Positions 17,281-27,019 are shown, counted from the stretch's first letter. The stretch: DNA of 64,000 bases from Phycisphaerales bacterium UBA7800 (GCA_002480565.1 DLCK01000066.1:19550-83549), one strand, 5' to 3'. Notes: generated by a model not told the origin, from the letters alone. Translations and numbers: made by a program.

Positions 17281-18405
17281 ATGGCTAAAACAACCAAAAA
17301 AACCGTGAAAAAAACTGCTCCCAAGACCAAAACTTCATCAGGCCCACTGCGTGTTGCAGGGATCGGGACGGGTAATATTTTCAAGTCCGTTCATATCAAA
17401 CCGCTCACTGCCAATCCGGATGTTAAAGTGGTTGCGTTATGTGACATCGTCGAATCCAAGGCCAAAGCGCTGGCCAAGGAATACGGGGTCACCAAGACCT
17501 GTAAGAATTACAAAGACATTCTCAAACTCAAGACCGTGGATGCGGTGGACATCTGCACGCCCAATAAATTCCACAGTGAAATCGCAGTTGCCGCGTTGGA
17601 AGCCGGTAAGCACGTCATGTGCGAAAAGCCCGATGCCGTCAGCGCCAAGGAAGCCAAACGCATGGCCGCCGCCGCCAAAGCCAACGGCAAAACTTTGATG
17701 GTCATGCGTAACAACCGCATGCGTCCCGACTCTCAGTTTCTCAAGAACTACATCGCTGCAGGCAACATGGGTGACATCTACGCCGGTCGAGTCGGTTGGA
17801 TTCGTCGTCGTGGTATCCCCGGCAAGGGCGGCTGGTTCACCACCAAAGAGCTCTCCGGCGGTGGTCCACTCATCGACCTGGGTGTTCACATGATCGACCT
17901 GGCCATCTGGCTGATGGGCAATCCCAAACCGGTTGCAGTCTCCGGTAGCACCTACTGCAAATTTGCCAACGCGGATGTCAAAGGTGATTCAGTCAACAGC
18001 ACCTTCGGTGAAGCCAAAGCCGATGGCACGTTCGATGTCGAAGACCTGGCCATGGGCTTTGTCCGTTTTGATAATGGTGCCTGTCTGCAAATCGAATTCT
18101 CATGGGCAAGCAACATCGAACAGGAAAAGAACTTCGTCGAACTCCGCGGCGAGAAGTCCGGCGCCTGTCTGGATTCAAGCCAACCCTTAAAGCTCTTTAC
18201 GGAAATCGAAGGCACACTCTGCGATATCCTGCCTCGCGTTCCCTCCGATGTCTGGGATGTGCATGGCTTGTATTTGAATCACTTCGTCGATGTCCTCAAG
18301 GGACGCGATAAGCCCATGTTCGTCCCACAGGACGGCGTGCACATGATCCAGATTCTCGACGCCATCTACGAATCCGCCAAGACGGGTAAAGAAGTCCAAC
18401 TGTAA
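17281..18405 (+). CDS. Gfo/Idh/MocA-family oxidoreductase
   Basis: A 374-residue NAD(P)-dependent dehydrogenase. A lysine-rich leader (MAKTTKKTVKKTAPKTKT) is followed by the Rossmann motif RVAGIGTGNIFKSVH, then VVALCDIVESK, DAVDICTPNKFHSEIAVAALEAG and the family's CEKPDAVSAKEAKRMA. The C-terminal alpha/beta domain includes GGPLIDLGVHMIDLAIWLMG. These enzymes oxidise or reduce sugars, inositols or sugar acids in the cytoplasm. The ATG at 17281 is chosen because the longer frame from 17170 overlaps the divergent gene and adds no recognisable sequence. Probably handles a sugar released by the nearby lyases, but the substrate is not known. Confidence 0.9.
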   Translation: MAKTTKKTVKKTAPKTKTSSGPLRVAGIGTGNIFKSVHIKPLTANPDVKVVALCDIVESKAKALAKEYGVTKTCKNYKDILKLKTVDAVDICTPNKFHSEIAVAALEAGKHVMCEKPDAVSAKEAKRMAAAAKANGKTLMVMRNNRMRPDSQFLKNYIAAGNMGDIYAGRVGWIRRRGIPGKGGWFTTKELSGGGPLIDLGVHMIDLAIWLMGNPKPVAVSGSTYCKFANADVKGDSVNSTFGEAKADGTFDVEDLAMGFVRFDNGACLQIEFSWASNIEQEKNFVELRGEKSGACLDSSQPLKLFTEIEGTLCDILPRVPSDVWDVHGLYLNHFVDVLKGRDKPMFVPQDGVHMIQILDAIYESAKTGKEVQL

Positions 18406-18463
18406 ATATATTTTGAACCGCCAAGACGCCAAGAGCGGTTGAGATCAAACGCAATAACAAATC

Positions 18464-18495
18464 AAACACACAGAGGTTCAAATCTCTGTGTGTTT
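18464..18495. terminator. Bidirectional rho-independent terminator
   Basis: A perfect 12-bp stem, AAACACACAGAG (18464-18475) with CTCTGTGTGTTT (18484-18495), 8-nt loop, followed by T-rich sequence. It sits between the converging ends of the genes ending at 18405 and 18521. Just before it is the ACCGCCAAGACGCCAAGA motif (about 18416-18433), a short intergenic motif of a kind I have seen in other bacteria. Confidence 0.75.
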
Positions 18496-18520
18496 TTATT
18501 TCTATGAAGCTAATATGCGA

Positions 18521-20152
18521 TCAACCCGCAGTAACTTGCAATGCCAATGCTTCAGCGCATTTGATCCCATCCACTGCTGCGGAAATAATCCCACCCGCAT
18601 AGCCTGCACCTTCGCCGGAAGGGTAGAGGCCTTTGGTGTTCAGGCACTGAAAATCCTCGCCACGAGGTATCCGCAGCGGTGAAGAAGTTCGTGTTTCCAC
18701 GCCGGTGAGTATTGCATCTTCACGGTCAAAGCCTTTGATCTTCCGACCAAACGCTGGGATCGCTTCACGGATGGCTTCAATCAATTCCGTTGGTAGACAC
18801 GTGCTCAGGTCACACAGATGCACACCTGGAGTATAGGACGGCTTGACGGCGCCTAATTTTTTGGACGCGCGTTTAGCAAGAAAATCACCGACCAATTGTC
18901 CTGGTGCTTCATAGGTACTGCCGCCAAGTTCAAACGCGCGTTGTTCCCACTGTCTTTGGTATGCGATACCTGCCAGCGGATTTTCAGTTGAGCCCCCAAA
19001 GTCCGCCGGGGTGATACCGACGACGATCCCGCTATTGGCATTGCGAGCATTGCGCGAATATTGGCTCATCCCGTTGGTCACCACGCGCCCGGTTTCAGAT
19101 GTTGCTGCCACCACCGTCCCGCCCGGACACATGCAGAAGCTGTACACCGAGCGACCATTCTGACAGTGATGGACCAACTTGTAATCTGCTGCACCGAGTA
19201 TCGGATGCCCGCCATCAGGTCCATATTGGCAGCGGTCGATCATCGCTTGTGGATGTTCAATGCGAAAGCCCATCGAAAAGGGCTTGGCTTCCATTGCCAC
19301 GCCCCGACTGTGGAGCATTTCAAAGGTATCGCGTGCGCTGTGACCGACTGCGAGGATCACCGCGTTGGTTTGGATTTGCTGGCCGTTATCGAGCATGACA
19401 CCGCGGACTTGTCCATGCTCGATGAGCAGGTCTGTGACGCGACTTTGGAAACGGATTTCCCCGCCCAGTGATTCGATTGTTGCTCTTAATTTTTCAACCA
19501 CGCCCACCAAACGATACGTGCCGATGTGCGGTTTACTCAGGTAGAGGATCTCTTCGGGAGCGCCTGCTTTGACGAGTTCTTCGAGGACTTTTCGGCCTTG
19601 GTGTTTTGGGTCTTTGATTTGCGTGTAGAGCTTGCCATCGGAAAAGGTTCCCGCGCCGCCTTCACCGAATTGCACGTTGGATTCGGGGTCGAGTTTTCCC
19701 CCACGCCAAAAGCCGAAGGTATCCGCGGTGCGTTGTCGTACGCTTTTGCCTCGCTCCAGCAAGATTGGTTTGAACCCCATCTGGGCAAGGATCAAACCTG
19801 CAAAGAGTCCGCAGGGTCCGGTGCCGATCACCACCGGTCTGATTGCATGGTCACTTGGTGCTTTTGACACATACTGGTAACTCAAATCCGCAGCGATGCC
19901 GATTCCATGTCGGCCAGTATGCTTGGCGAGGACCTGTGCTTCGTCATTAACCTCCACGTTGATTGTGTAGATCAGACTGATCGTTCGTCGCCGCCTGGCA
20001 TCGACACCTCGGCGTAGGACTTTGTAGCTGCGCATTTGTGAAGCTTGGATGTCAAGCCGCTCCAAAATCGCAGCTGTCAGTTCCGCTTCTGAGTGATCCA
20101 ACGGGAGTTTAATTTCTGTGAGTTGTATCAAAGTAGCCTGTTTCCATGACAT
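18521..20152 (-). CDS. FAD-dependent dehydrogenase-like protein (COG2509 type)
   Basis: A 543-residue flavoprotein. The N-terminal ~95 residues (LIQLTEIKLPLDHSEAEL; YKVLRRGVDARRRR) are the small domain found in front of this family. The FAD Rossmann motif follows (RPVVIGTGPCGLFAGLILAQMG), then RTADTFGFWRGGKLDPESN, VQFGEGGAGTFSDGKL and a C-terminal YPSGEGAGYAGGIISAAVDG. It matches the widespread but poorly characterised family of predicted FAD dehydrogenases. Cytoplasmic; convergent with the Gfo/Idh gene and divergent from the propeller protein at 20255. The physiological substrate is not established. Confidence 0.88.
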   Translation of the reverse strand: MSWKQATLIQLTEIKLPLDHSEAELTAAILERLDIQASQMRSYKVLRRGVDARRRRTISLIYTINVEVNDEAQVLAKHTGRHGIGIAADLSYQYVSKAPSDHAIRPVVIGTGPCGLFAGLILAQMGFKPILLERGKSVRQRTADTFGFWRGGKLDPESNVQFGEGGAGTFSDGKLYTQIKDPKHQGRKVLEELVKAGAPEEILYLSKPHIGTYRLVGVVEKLRATIESLGGEIRFQSRVTDLLIEHGQVRGVMLDNGQQIQTNAVILAVGHSARDTFEMLHSRGVAMEAKPFSMGFRIEHPQAMIDRCQYGPDGGHPILGAADYKLVHHCQNGRSVYSFCMCPGGTVVAATSETGRVVTNGMSQYSRNARNANSGIVVGITPADFGGSTENPLAGIAYQRQWEQRAFELGGSTYEAPGQLVGDFLAKRASKKLGAVKPSYTPGVHLCDLSTCLPTELIEAIREAIPAFGRKIKGFDREDAILTGVETRTSSPLRIPRGEDFQCLNTKGLYPSGEGAGYAGGIISAAVDGIKCAEALALQVTAG

Positions 20153-20254
20153 TCATTTCGATTTGTACTTGGCACATGATACTCGGTTCCCAGCAGTCAA
20201 AGAAATGCATGCATATCCCAAACACCAACACATCATCAAAGCTATAATCTCCAC

Positions 20255-21457
20255 ATGACCACGCCTGATCCTGAAATAGCGTATCTGGCCGAAGGCAAGC
20301 TGTATCACAAACCTTCCGGGCAAGATGTAAAAAACATTGATAGTCACTTCCTCCAGGAGTTGATTGACCGTCGTAATCGTGACAGTCAACGCTCATCATG
20401 GAAGCAGTCCGGCTCTGCGTGGAATGTCACCGCCCAACAGGATTGGCAAGCCATCGCGCAAGTCCAGGGCGCGGCCTTGGCAGGAGCCACACGCATGGAG
20501 AACATCACCTCCGTCTGCATCGGCCAGCAGTCAGGTGAAATCTTCTACTCGCTTAACACCCAGACCATTGGTGGCATCTTTCGATACAACCTCAAGACCG
20601 ACACCGAAGACCGCATCGCCCATAAACAGAATCTGCAACTCCGGCAGCTTGCAGTCCATCCCGACGAAGACATCGCAGTATGCAGCATCGGTTTTGAAGA
20701 TGGCTCAGCCAATCTTGTAACCATGCGCGCCTCCGGTGGCAAGATGGCCGAATGTACCGAAGGTGACTCCTACGACGAAGCGCCCCGTTGGGTGCGAGGC
20801 CAAGGCAAAACACTCGTCTACCAATCCGCAGGCATCGCACGTGATCACAACGGCATGCCCGTGGACATGAGCGAGTATGCCATCAAGTCCATCAACCTGG
20901 ATACCGGCGACCTGCATACACTGGCTCAAATGCCCGGTTACGACTGCTTTCATCCACGTCAACTCACCGATGGTACGCTCTATTTTATCCGCCGTCCCTA
21001 CAAGTCCATCAACAACCGCTCGCATCTGTCACCCTGGCAACTGCTCAAAGACATCCTGCTTTTCCCCGTCCGCGTCTGCGTGGTCATCTTCACGTTTTTG
21101 GATATGCTCAGCCATTTCCTTACCGGCAAACATCTCACCGCTGCCGGTGGCGTCAAAAAGCAAGGCCCCGATGTCCGACGGATGCTTGTTGCAGGGCGAA
21201 TGATCCAGATGCAGCAGCAGAACAAAGCCGATGCCGCCAACGCTTCGACACTCGCCCCCAAGGATTGGGAGTTGATCAAGCAGGATGCCGACGGCGGTCA
21301 AACCATTTTGCAAAGCAATGTCCTGAGTTTCGACATCTGTTCCGATGGCAGCTACGTCTACACCGACGGCTTAAGAGTTATCTACCACGATCCCGATGGC
21401 AACGACCGACAACTCGCCAAAGGCACCCTCATCGAACACGTTGCCGTGACGTTTTGA
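20255..21457 (+). CDS. Beta-propeller-like protein, unknown function
   Basis: A 400-residue protein with no signal peptide. Repeated blade-like segments are visible: ITSVCIGQQSGEIFYSLNT, LRQLAVHPDEDIAVCSIGFEDGSANLVTM, APRWVRGQGKTLVYQSAG, HPRQLTDGTLYFIRRPY and SNVLSFDICSDGSYVYTDGLRVIYHDPDG. This is the spacing of TolB/WD-like propellers. A long hydrophobic insert (LLFPVRVCVVIFTFLDMLSHFL, about residues 267-290) may anchor it to the membrane or fill an interblade loop. It stands alone in a 102-bp divergent arrangement with the FAD protein. I do not recognise the family. Confidence 0.65.
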   Translation: MTTPDPEIAYLAEGKLYHKPSGQDVKNIDSHFLQELIDRRNRDSQRSSWKQSGSAWNVTAQQDWQAIAQVQGAALAGATRMENITSVCIGQQSGEIFYSLNTQTIGGIFRYNLKTDTEDRIAHKQNLQLRQLAVHPDEDIAVCSIGFEDGSANLVTMRASGGKMAECTEGDSYDEAPRWVRGQGKTLVYQSAGIARDHNGMPVDMSEYAIKSINLDTGDLHTLAQMPGYDCFHPRQLTDGTLYFIRRPYKSINNRSHLSPWQLLKDILLFPVRVCVVIFTFLDMLSHFLTGKHLTAAGGVKKQGPDVRRMLVAGRMIQMQQQNKADAANASTLAPKDWELIKQDADGGQTILQSNVLSFDICSDGSYVYTDGLRVIYHDPDGNDRQLAKGTLIEHVAVTF

Positions 21458-21468
21458 TTGAAGATGTC

Positions 21469-22008
21469 TTAACGCAAGGGTTTGTTTTTTAATGAATGTG
21501 ACAGCACATTCAATACATATTCTGCACGCGATGCAATGATGCGATCGCATTTTGCTACGCGCTGCTGCATTGCTTTTTTAACATTTGGCAAAGGGATCAA
21601 ATGAGCCAAGCGTGCGTATTCCTGATATTCACGATGTTTGATGTGATCGACACTATGAATGAGTAATTCTGCAAGCCGTTTGCGTTGGCCGGGAGTCAAT
21701 GGGCAGTGCTTAAGACGGCGGATCATTTTTACTTTGGCGTAACCTGAGTAGAAGTACATCGGGTCAGCTTGAAGATACTTGATTGTTGGCTCGATGATTG
21801 ATTTGTCTTTTTCCAGTAATCGAGCCAATGCTCGCTGCATGCCACCGGGAAATGCCAACTGGTCATATTGGTTGTGAAACTCTGCGCATGCAGCACTATG
21901 TTCAGGACCATGCGGTTGTTTACGGTAGGTTTCTCCGATTCGGTCATGCAATTCACGCAACAGCTTGGCGTTTTCGTTGATTTGTCTGGTGAAGGAATCA
22001 TTCGTCAT
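21469..22008 (-). CDS. Hypothetical protein, helical
   Basis: A 179-residue, charge-rich protein predicted to be mostly helical (INENAKLLRELHDRIGETYRK; GQRKRLAELLIHSVDHIKHREYQEYARLA). No signal peptide or membrane segment. Its ATG overlaps the stop of the upstream membrane-protein gene as ATGA, so the two are translationally coupled. It ends 11 bp from the convergent propeller gene. No family recognised. Confidence 0.65.
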   Translation of the reverse strand: MTNDSFTRQINENAKLLRELHDRIGETYRKQPHGPEHSAACAEFHNQYDQLAFPGGMQRALARLLEKDKSIIEPTIKYLQADPMYFYSGYAKVKMIRRLKHCPLTPGQRKRLAELLIHSVDHIKHREYQEYARLAHLIPLPNVKKAMQQRVAKCDRIIASRAEYVLNVLSHSLKNKPLR

Positions 22009-22421
22009 TCTGATTGTTTCTTCCGGAACCTTATTTCAAGACCGATGCATGTTGCGCAGAAAAGAGCGATGAGCCAAAGTGGAAATATGAGCCAATAGGA
22101 TTTATATGACTCGAATGAAATTTGCTCAAACAGAAAAACAGGCCGATAAAGGAGTGATGGTTGAAATGGATTGGATTGCATGTGGAATTCCAATTCCTTT
22201 TCATGATCCTCGCGAGGTCCAATGCCAGGGACGACTTGAAAACAGACCATGCCGTATATGATGGAGAAGTCTCCGTTGTATCCGCCAAAACGATCATCAG
22301 TCCATTGGGCGCGAAATGATATTAAACAGGCGATGTACCAGATCGCAACGATGACCAACAGGTTGAGCGGAAACTGTCGCTTGCGAGTACGTTTTTTATG
22401 GTTGGCTTTTCCCCGATTCAT
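22005..22421 (-). CDS. Hypothetical membrane protein
   Basis: About 138 residues from the ATG at 22421 (MNRGKANHKKRTRKRQ, strongly basic). Two hydrophobic segments: NLLVIVAIWYIACLISF near the N-terminus and YWLIFPLWLIALFCATCIGL near the C-terminus, leaving a ~60-residue extracytoplasmic loop. It is coupled by an ATGA overlap to the helical protein at 21469-22008. A terminator hairpin upstream (22439-22477) separates it from the glycosidase gene. Function unknown. Confidence 0.6.
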   Translation of the reverse strand: MNRGKANHKKRTRKRQFPLNLLVIVAIWYIACLISFRAQWTDDRFGGYNGDFSIIYGMVCFQVVPGIGPREDHEKELEFHMQSNPFQPSLLYRPVFLFEQISFESYKSYWLIFPLWLIALFCATCIGLEIRFRKKQSE

Positions 22422-22438
22422 ACCCCAAAGTGTATCAA

Positions 22439-22477
22439 AAAAAGCAAGCACCGGATGAGATTCCGTGCTTGCTTTTT
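22439..22477 (-). terminator. Rho-independent terminator
   Basis: AAAAAGCAAGCAC (22439-22451) pairs perfectly with GTGCTTGCTTTTT (22465-22477) around a 13-nt loop, giving a 13-bp stem with a U-tract on either strand. It ends the minus-strand transcript of the glycosidase gene at 22524. Confidence 0.85.
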
Positions 22478-22523
22478 AAGTTTCCAATTGCCAAATGACA
22501 TTTGCTTATGTCATGTGTTGGGT

Positions 22524-25124
22524 TTACTGAATCTCAAGGATCACAGACGTACGTGAGTCGATGTTTACTGCCACGCCTTGGGTTTGCAACTGCTGGCTTG
22601 TGCCGGTGAAGGCGGTTTTTCCATCGGCGGTGACGAGTTTGAATTGACTGTCCCGTTTAACGCGTGGGTATGCGGTGGTGGAGACTTTTTCGGCAGTGTG
22701 GTTGTACATCACCACATGCTTGGGGCCAACACCAAGGTGAATGCTGGCAGGTGTCTGCACATCGACTGCGACGCCCGCATCAGTGAGGAACTTGGCCATC
22801 TCATCATGGGTGACCTTGCTGATGTCATCGGTGATGAGCGTTGGGATTTTCATGTTTTGCACTGCCTTGATCACACGCTGATCACAGTTGCGCGTGTCGA
22901 GAATGATGGCCTTGTAGGACAGGTCGCGTGAACCTTCCATGACCTGCTCAAGTCCCTTGGCATAACGGGCGACGCCGACGGTGATGTACTGATCGTCAGT
23001 CATGTAATGCACGGGATCAAGATGCAGATCGATGGCCAGTTTGGCAATGGGGACACAACTGTAATTGTGGCCGTTGGCGATTTTCTCTGCTGCCGGATTC
23101 TGGATAAACAGGACATCGCTGTGACTGCGATCAATGGGGCCTGCCTGATACACCGGGGCGTATTTTTTGTACAGACCTTCATACACCGGTTTGTGGAATT
23201 TGTTGAAGTCTCCGGTTTCATGCATCGTCCAGAGCAGATACCCGACCTGGCCGGCAAGGTAGTTGGTGACCATGCCGTTTTCGATCATCATCCGGGAGGC
23301 CGCTTCTTCTTCAACACCGGGTAGAAAATCTTTGTAACCATGATCGCCGTCTTCGCCGTTGTATTGGGGGTAAAGCTGTGTGGCATAGGGCTTGAGCACG
23401 GACGCAGTGCCCAGGTAAAACGTCTGGTCAATGTCACGGGCAAGCCAGGGTTGCTTGAATGTCCTGGCATCGGGACGCAATGGGATCGGACCGTTGGCCA
23501 TGTAAAAGTGACTGCCAAGTCCATCAACGCGATCAGGGATCAGCCATGTGCTGGTGGGGGTGGCATTGTCATGTGAATAGCTGCTGGTCATGCCGAAACA
23601 CAGACGATCCGGGTCTTGACGCTTCACTGCCTTAGCGCACTCATCAATCATTTTTCGCAGGTTGGTTTCGACGGCCGCGAACTGGTCGTGCGGTTCGTTA
23701 AACGGCACTTCAATACCCAGCACATTGGGATTGCCTTTGAAGTGTCCGGCGAGCCATGCATGACAATCCAGAAGTGCAGTGCGATGCAGTGGCTTGGCAT
23801 AGTCGTAGGCAACACCTGTGCGGTTGTCCGGTGCCAGCCACGCCAACGCGGTGCCGGGTTTACCTTCTTTTTGATCCGAAGGCATGCCACCGACGAAGTA
23901 TCGGTAGGGGCGAGTCCCGTATTCATGCCAGTCAAAGACGGTGTAGATTCCCAGTTCGCCAGCAAGTTTGATGTGGTAGTCAAGCAACTCGATGAATCGC
24001 GGATCAAGGTTGTGTTGCTTGAGAATGTCCTTGTATTGCGGGCTTTCGGGATACACGCCTTGTTTGGGTTGGATCATCATCATGTTGAGCGTCAGGCGGA
24101 CGGTGTTGACACCCCAGTCGTTGAGTTGGGTGAGGTGTCGGGTGAGTTTTTCGAAGTCGGTTTTGTTGGAGTAGCCCAATTGGAACTTGGTGTAGTTGAG
24201 TCCAAGGAAGCCAAGTTGTTTGCCGTTTGCCATGAGCTTGCCGTTTTCGACGGTTGCTTTGGCAAGTTGCTTGCCGGTGAACTGGTGGTATGCGAAGACG
24301 GGTTGTTCGATGACGTTGGGGGTATCGGCGTTGGTTCGCCATTGGATGTTGTAGAGCTTGCCGGGCTTGAGTTGATCGGCTTTGAGCGTGTAGGTGAATT
24401 GGTTGTTGTTGGTGGCGATGTTCCTGTCGACGACGACATGCTGGCCATCCTTTTGATCCATGGCAATGGACAGATGCACGACGGGGATGCCGGCGGACAC
24501 ATTGCCTGTGAGTTGGACGGCGTTCTGTTTGTAGAAGATGTCACGGGCAAGCGGTGAGGCTTGGATGTCGCTGGGGGTCACCAATTCAATTGAGCGCACG
24601 GCATAGCTTCCAGGCTGACTCATCTGCATGAACAGACCTTGGAGCGTGGCAGTCAATTCGGTCTGGGCTATGGGCATGAGCACCGTGGTCCATTGACCTG
24701 CCTTGAAGGTGACCGGCTGACTTTGAGCTGGTTTCTTGCCTGCCATGCGATTGTCGACTTTCCAGTCGAGGGTCAGTGACGCGGTGGTGTCTTTGTCACT
24801 TCGGATCTGGATGGCAAAGTGCAGCTTGTCGGTGGTCGAAAGTTTGTCGAGTACCAACGGCGTGTGATTGGCAAACCAGCGGATGGCCCAGTGACCACCA
24901 CCATCAGGCTGCTCAAAACCAATGAGTTTTTCATCGGCTTCGTTGCGCGATTGCACAACCATATTGCCATAGCGTGTGAGGCCGCCAGCGATCGGGCCAT
25001 TGGGATAGAGTTCCAGAACCGGACGCGTTAGCAGGGCGTATTGTTGTTGGGCGATCGCATAGGGCGAATGGATTGTGAATGTGACAAGGATTGCCAGAAT
25101 CAAACTGGTGCAAAACGTTTTCAT
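22524..25124 (-). CDS. Secreted multidomain glycoside hydrolase with GH5-like catalytic domain
   Basis: An 866-residue secreted protein; AAGGAA precedes the ATG and the signal peptide is clear (MKTFCTSLILAILVTFTIH...AIA). Residues ~30-280 look like beta-sandwich or carbohydrate-binding domains. The TIM-barrel starts near residue 300 (LGFLGLNYTKFQLGY; DWGVNTVRLTLNMMMIQPKQG; FDWHEYGTRPY) and carries the GH-A acid/base motif NEP (GIEVPFNEPHDQF). The nucleophile glutamate is less obvious. A C-terminal ~170 residues (AIILDTRNCDQRVIKAVQN) resemble a glutamine-amidotransferase-like or beta-galactosidase trimerisation fold. Last gene of the GntR-pilin-GH operon; substrate unknown. Confidence 0.75.
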   Translation of the reverse strand: MKTFCTSLILAILVTFTIHSPYAIAQQQYALLTRPVLELYPNGPIAGGLTRYGNMVVQSRNEADEKLIGFEQPDGGGHWAIRWFANHTPLVLDKLSTTDKLHFAIQIRSDKDTTASLTLDWKVDNRMAGKKPAQSQPVTFKAGQWTTVLMPIAQTELTATLQGLFMQMSQPGSYAVRSIELVTPSDIQASPLARDIFYKQNAVQLTGNVSAGIPVVHLSIAMDQKDGQHVVVDRNIATNNNQFTYTLKADQLKPGKLYNIQWRTNADTPNVIEQPVFAYHQFTGKQLAKATVENGKLMANGKQLGFLGLNYTKFQLGYSNKTDFEKLTRHLTQLNDWGVNTVRLTLNMMMIQPKQGVYPESPQYKDILKQHNLDPRFIELLDYHIKLAGELGIYTVFDWHEYGTRPYRYFVGGMPSDQKEGKPGTALAWLAPDNRTGVAYDYAKPLHRTALLDCHAWLAGHFKGNPNVLGIEVPFNEPHDQFAAVETNLRKMIDECAKAVKRQDPDRLCFGMTSSYSHDNATPTSTWLIPDRVDGLGSHFYMANGPIPLRPDARTFKQPWLARDIDQTFYLGTASVLKPYATQLYPQYNGEDGDHGYKDFLPGVEEEAASRMMIENGMVTNYLAGQVGYLLWTMHETGDFNKFHKPVYEGLYKKYAPVYQAGPIDRSHSDVLFIQNPAAEKIANGHNYSCVPIAKLAIDLHLDPVHYMTDDQYITVGVARYAKGLEQVMEGSRDLSYKAIILDTRNCDQRVIKAVQNMKIPTLITDDISKVTHDEMAKFLTDAGVAVDVQTPASIHLGVGPKHVVMYNHTAEKVSTTAYPRVKRDSQFKLVTADGKTAFTGTSQQLQTQGVAVNIDSRTSVILEIQ

Positions 25125-25187
25125 AGGTTTCCTTAAATGAAAAGCAGGATCATTAAATCGTAATCAAGGATTGGGGACATGTCGTGA

Positions 25188-25844
25188 TCATTGAAACACG
25201 ACTGCGGATTGGAACATGAAGTTTTCTGACGTCGGTGAAAAATTCGGGAAGTCAGTTGCAGGCACAGCACTGACATGCCCGTCACCATAAAAGATGTTGG
25301 CTCCGTTGAGATGCCTCAGGTGGATTCTGCTGATATTCCCGTCTAGGCGTCCATTTTGCGGGTGGCCTGAATCGTAGTACGTTTGGTATTCGATGGTATC
25401 GCCGCCGACGGCAAAGTTGCTGGCAGGTGTCGGCATCTCATAGGGGGTGTATGTCGGTATGCCCCAATTAAGTCGGTCCCGGACCCCAAAGGTTGGCTTG
25501 TACATACTTCCTGCGGTCTGCTTATTATTCCAACTCGGACATTGAAGCACATTCATGTTGGGCAAATATTCCGCTTCGACGATGCGTTTGCCCCAGTATT
25601 CAATAGGCCCGTCGAAATTATCCCCGCCTGGAAGCCAGATATCCCCACGCATAAAGTCGATGGTGTATTGCATGAGTACCTGTACTGACTGTTTTTGACG
25701 TGACATGCACGCAGTACGCCCAGCTGCTTTCCGTGCCGACGCCAGCGCTGGCAACAAAATAGCAATGAGCAACGAGACAATCGAAATCACCACCAGAAGT
25801 TCGATGAGCGTGAAGGCTTTGCGATGGGCATATGATAAGTGCAT
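25188..25844 (-). CDS. Pseudopilin-like protein (TLIELL, H-X9-DG)
   Basis: A 218-residue prepilin-like protein with MHLSYAHRKAFTLIELLVVIS, a hydrophobic helix, the ALASARKAAGRTAC linker, and a C-terminal H-X9-DG box (LRHLNGANIFYGDGHVSA). AAGGAAC lies before the ATG. It sits between a GntR regulator (56 bp upstream) and the 866-residue glycosidase (63 bp downstream), all minus strand. Its C-terminal two-thirds differ strongly from the other pilins in the window while the N-terminus is nearly identical, so substrate- or partner-specific heads are likely. Confidence 0.87.
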   Translation of the reverse strand: MHLSYAHRKAFTLIELLVVISIVSLLIAILLPALASARKAAGRTACMSRQKQSVQVLMQYTIDFMRGDIWLPGGDNFDGPIEYWGKRIVEAEYLPNMNVLQCPSWNNKQTAGSMYKPTFGVRDRLNWGIPTYTPYEMPTPASNFAVGGDTIEYQTYYDSGHPQNGRLDGNISRIHLRHLNGANIFYGDGHVSAVPATDFPNFSPTSENFMFQSAVVFQ

Positions 25845-25900
25845 GGCTCTGTTCCTTACGATTCAGGGTCAAATGGACTGTTTTTTAAGCTGTAATTCCA

Positions 25901-27019
25901 CTATTCCTGCATGAAGCAGTCGGGAATTTCATCATCAAACGTGACAGACTTGGGTAACTCTTTTTCAAACCAGGAAGGCATACTCTGGAACTGCGGGACA
26001 TCAATGTTCTGACGCATGTCATTGAGAATCTGACAGGCTTTAACGAGCATCTGCCCGGTATGCACACCGTAACGATGGATGGGCAACACGTTTGGACTCT
26101 CGCATGGCCAGTTGTTCTGGGAATAAACGTGAATGTCTTTACCCACAACCAGGCCACAATCATTGAGTCCGAGCATCACATGTTCAATGAGGTTGTCGTC
26201 GAGAATCAGCAGACCATCAGGACGTTGATCCACCGGCAACTCAAAGAGCAACCAGATGATCCGACGGATGGTCTCGGGGTAATCGCGGCTGACATATTGA
26301 ATCCAGGACTTACGTGTTTGAAGGCCTGCCGACTGGACCATGCTCACCAATTCCGCGCTGGGGTGTTCAGCCATACTCACTGCAGCGACGCGATGAGCGC
26401 CTAAAGACTTGAGTTGTGGCAGGACACGTTGAGTCAGGTAGTCGTCATGATCGGTGGTCAGTGAAGGCAAGCGATTTGATTCTGTTGAACCAAAAAGATG
26501 CAGAATCGGAATACCACTTTGAGCGACCGTCGCATGTTCAAGTACGTGATCGCAGAAGGGCATGACCATCAGTCCGGCAAGTGTTTGCTGGCGAACATCA
26601 TCAAGCAGATGATCGATGCCGTTGGCCTTGGCCGTTTTATGCAGATCGTAGTAGCACTCAAATCGATACCCCGGCGTCTGAGCCTGAAGGCGGATCGCTT
26701 CCTGTGACAGTGATGCATTGAATCGCGACCAATACGAATCACCCGGATGTCCAGGAAAGAGAATGCCATAGCGGTATAGATGCGGCGGGTAGTCTTCGAC
26801 GAACATGCCACGCCTGCCATCGGATCGAACGAAGCCTTGATCACGCAATTGACCGACCGCCATCTGCACGATGGAACGGCTGGTATCAAAGCTGGTCACC
26901 AGATCATCAAAGGTCGGGAGTTTTTCACCCGGTTCAGATTGTCCACGGATAATTTGTAAACGCAGGTCATCTGCGATCTGTTGGTAACGGGATTTAGTAT
27001 TGCTCTCAATGGATTTCAT
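25901..27019 (-). CDS. GntR-type regulator with LacI-like effector domain
   Basis: A 372-residue regulator starting MKSIESNTKSRYQQIADDLRL. GntR winged helix at ~10-80 (PTFDDLVTSFDTSRSIVQMAV; SDGRRGMFVEDYP). Ligand-binding domain from ~85 (YGILFPGHPGDSYW; AGLMVMPFCDHVLEHA; LGAHRVAAVSMAEHPS; DGLLILDDNLIEHVMLG). First gene of the operon with the pilin at 25188 and the glycosidase at 22524, which it probably controls. The longer frame to 27049 lacks support. Confidence 0.86.
   Translation of the reverse strand: MKSIESNTKSRYQQIADDLRLQIIRGQSEPGEKLPTFDDLVTSFDTSRSIVQMAVGQLRDQGFVRSDGRRGMFVEDYPPHLYRYGILFPGHPGDSYWSRFNASLSQEAIRLQAQTPGYRFECYYDLHKTAKANGIDHLLDDVRQQTLAGLMVMPFCDHVLEHATVAQSGIPILHLFGSTESNRLPSLTTDHDDYLTQRVLPQLKSLGAHRVAAVSMAEHPSAELVSMVQSAGLQTRKSWIQYVSRDYPETIRRIIWLLFELPVDQRPDGLLILDDNLIEHVMLGLNDCGLVVGKDIHVYSQNNWPCESPNVLPIHRYGVHTGQMLVKACQILNDMRQNIDVPQFQSMPSWFEKELPKSVTFDDEIPDCFMQE

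Noticed and set aside
18414..18434. ACCGCCAAGACGCCAAGA as a CRISPR or REP array
   Set aside because: Only a single copy occurs here; it is not an array in this window.
23616..24557. 313-codon open frame on the plus strand inside the glycosidase gene
   Set aside because: It lies antisense to a well-supported gene (signal peptide, NEP motif). Long antisense frames are common opposite genes and this one shows no recognisable domain.
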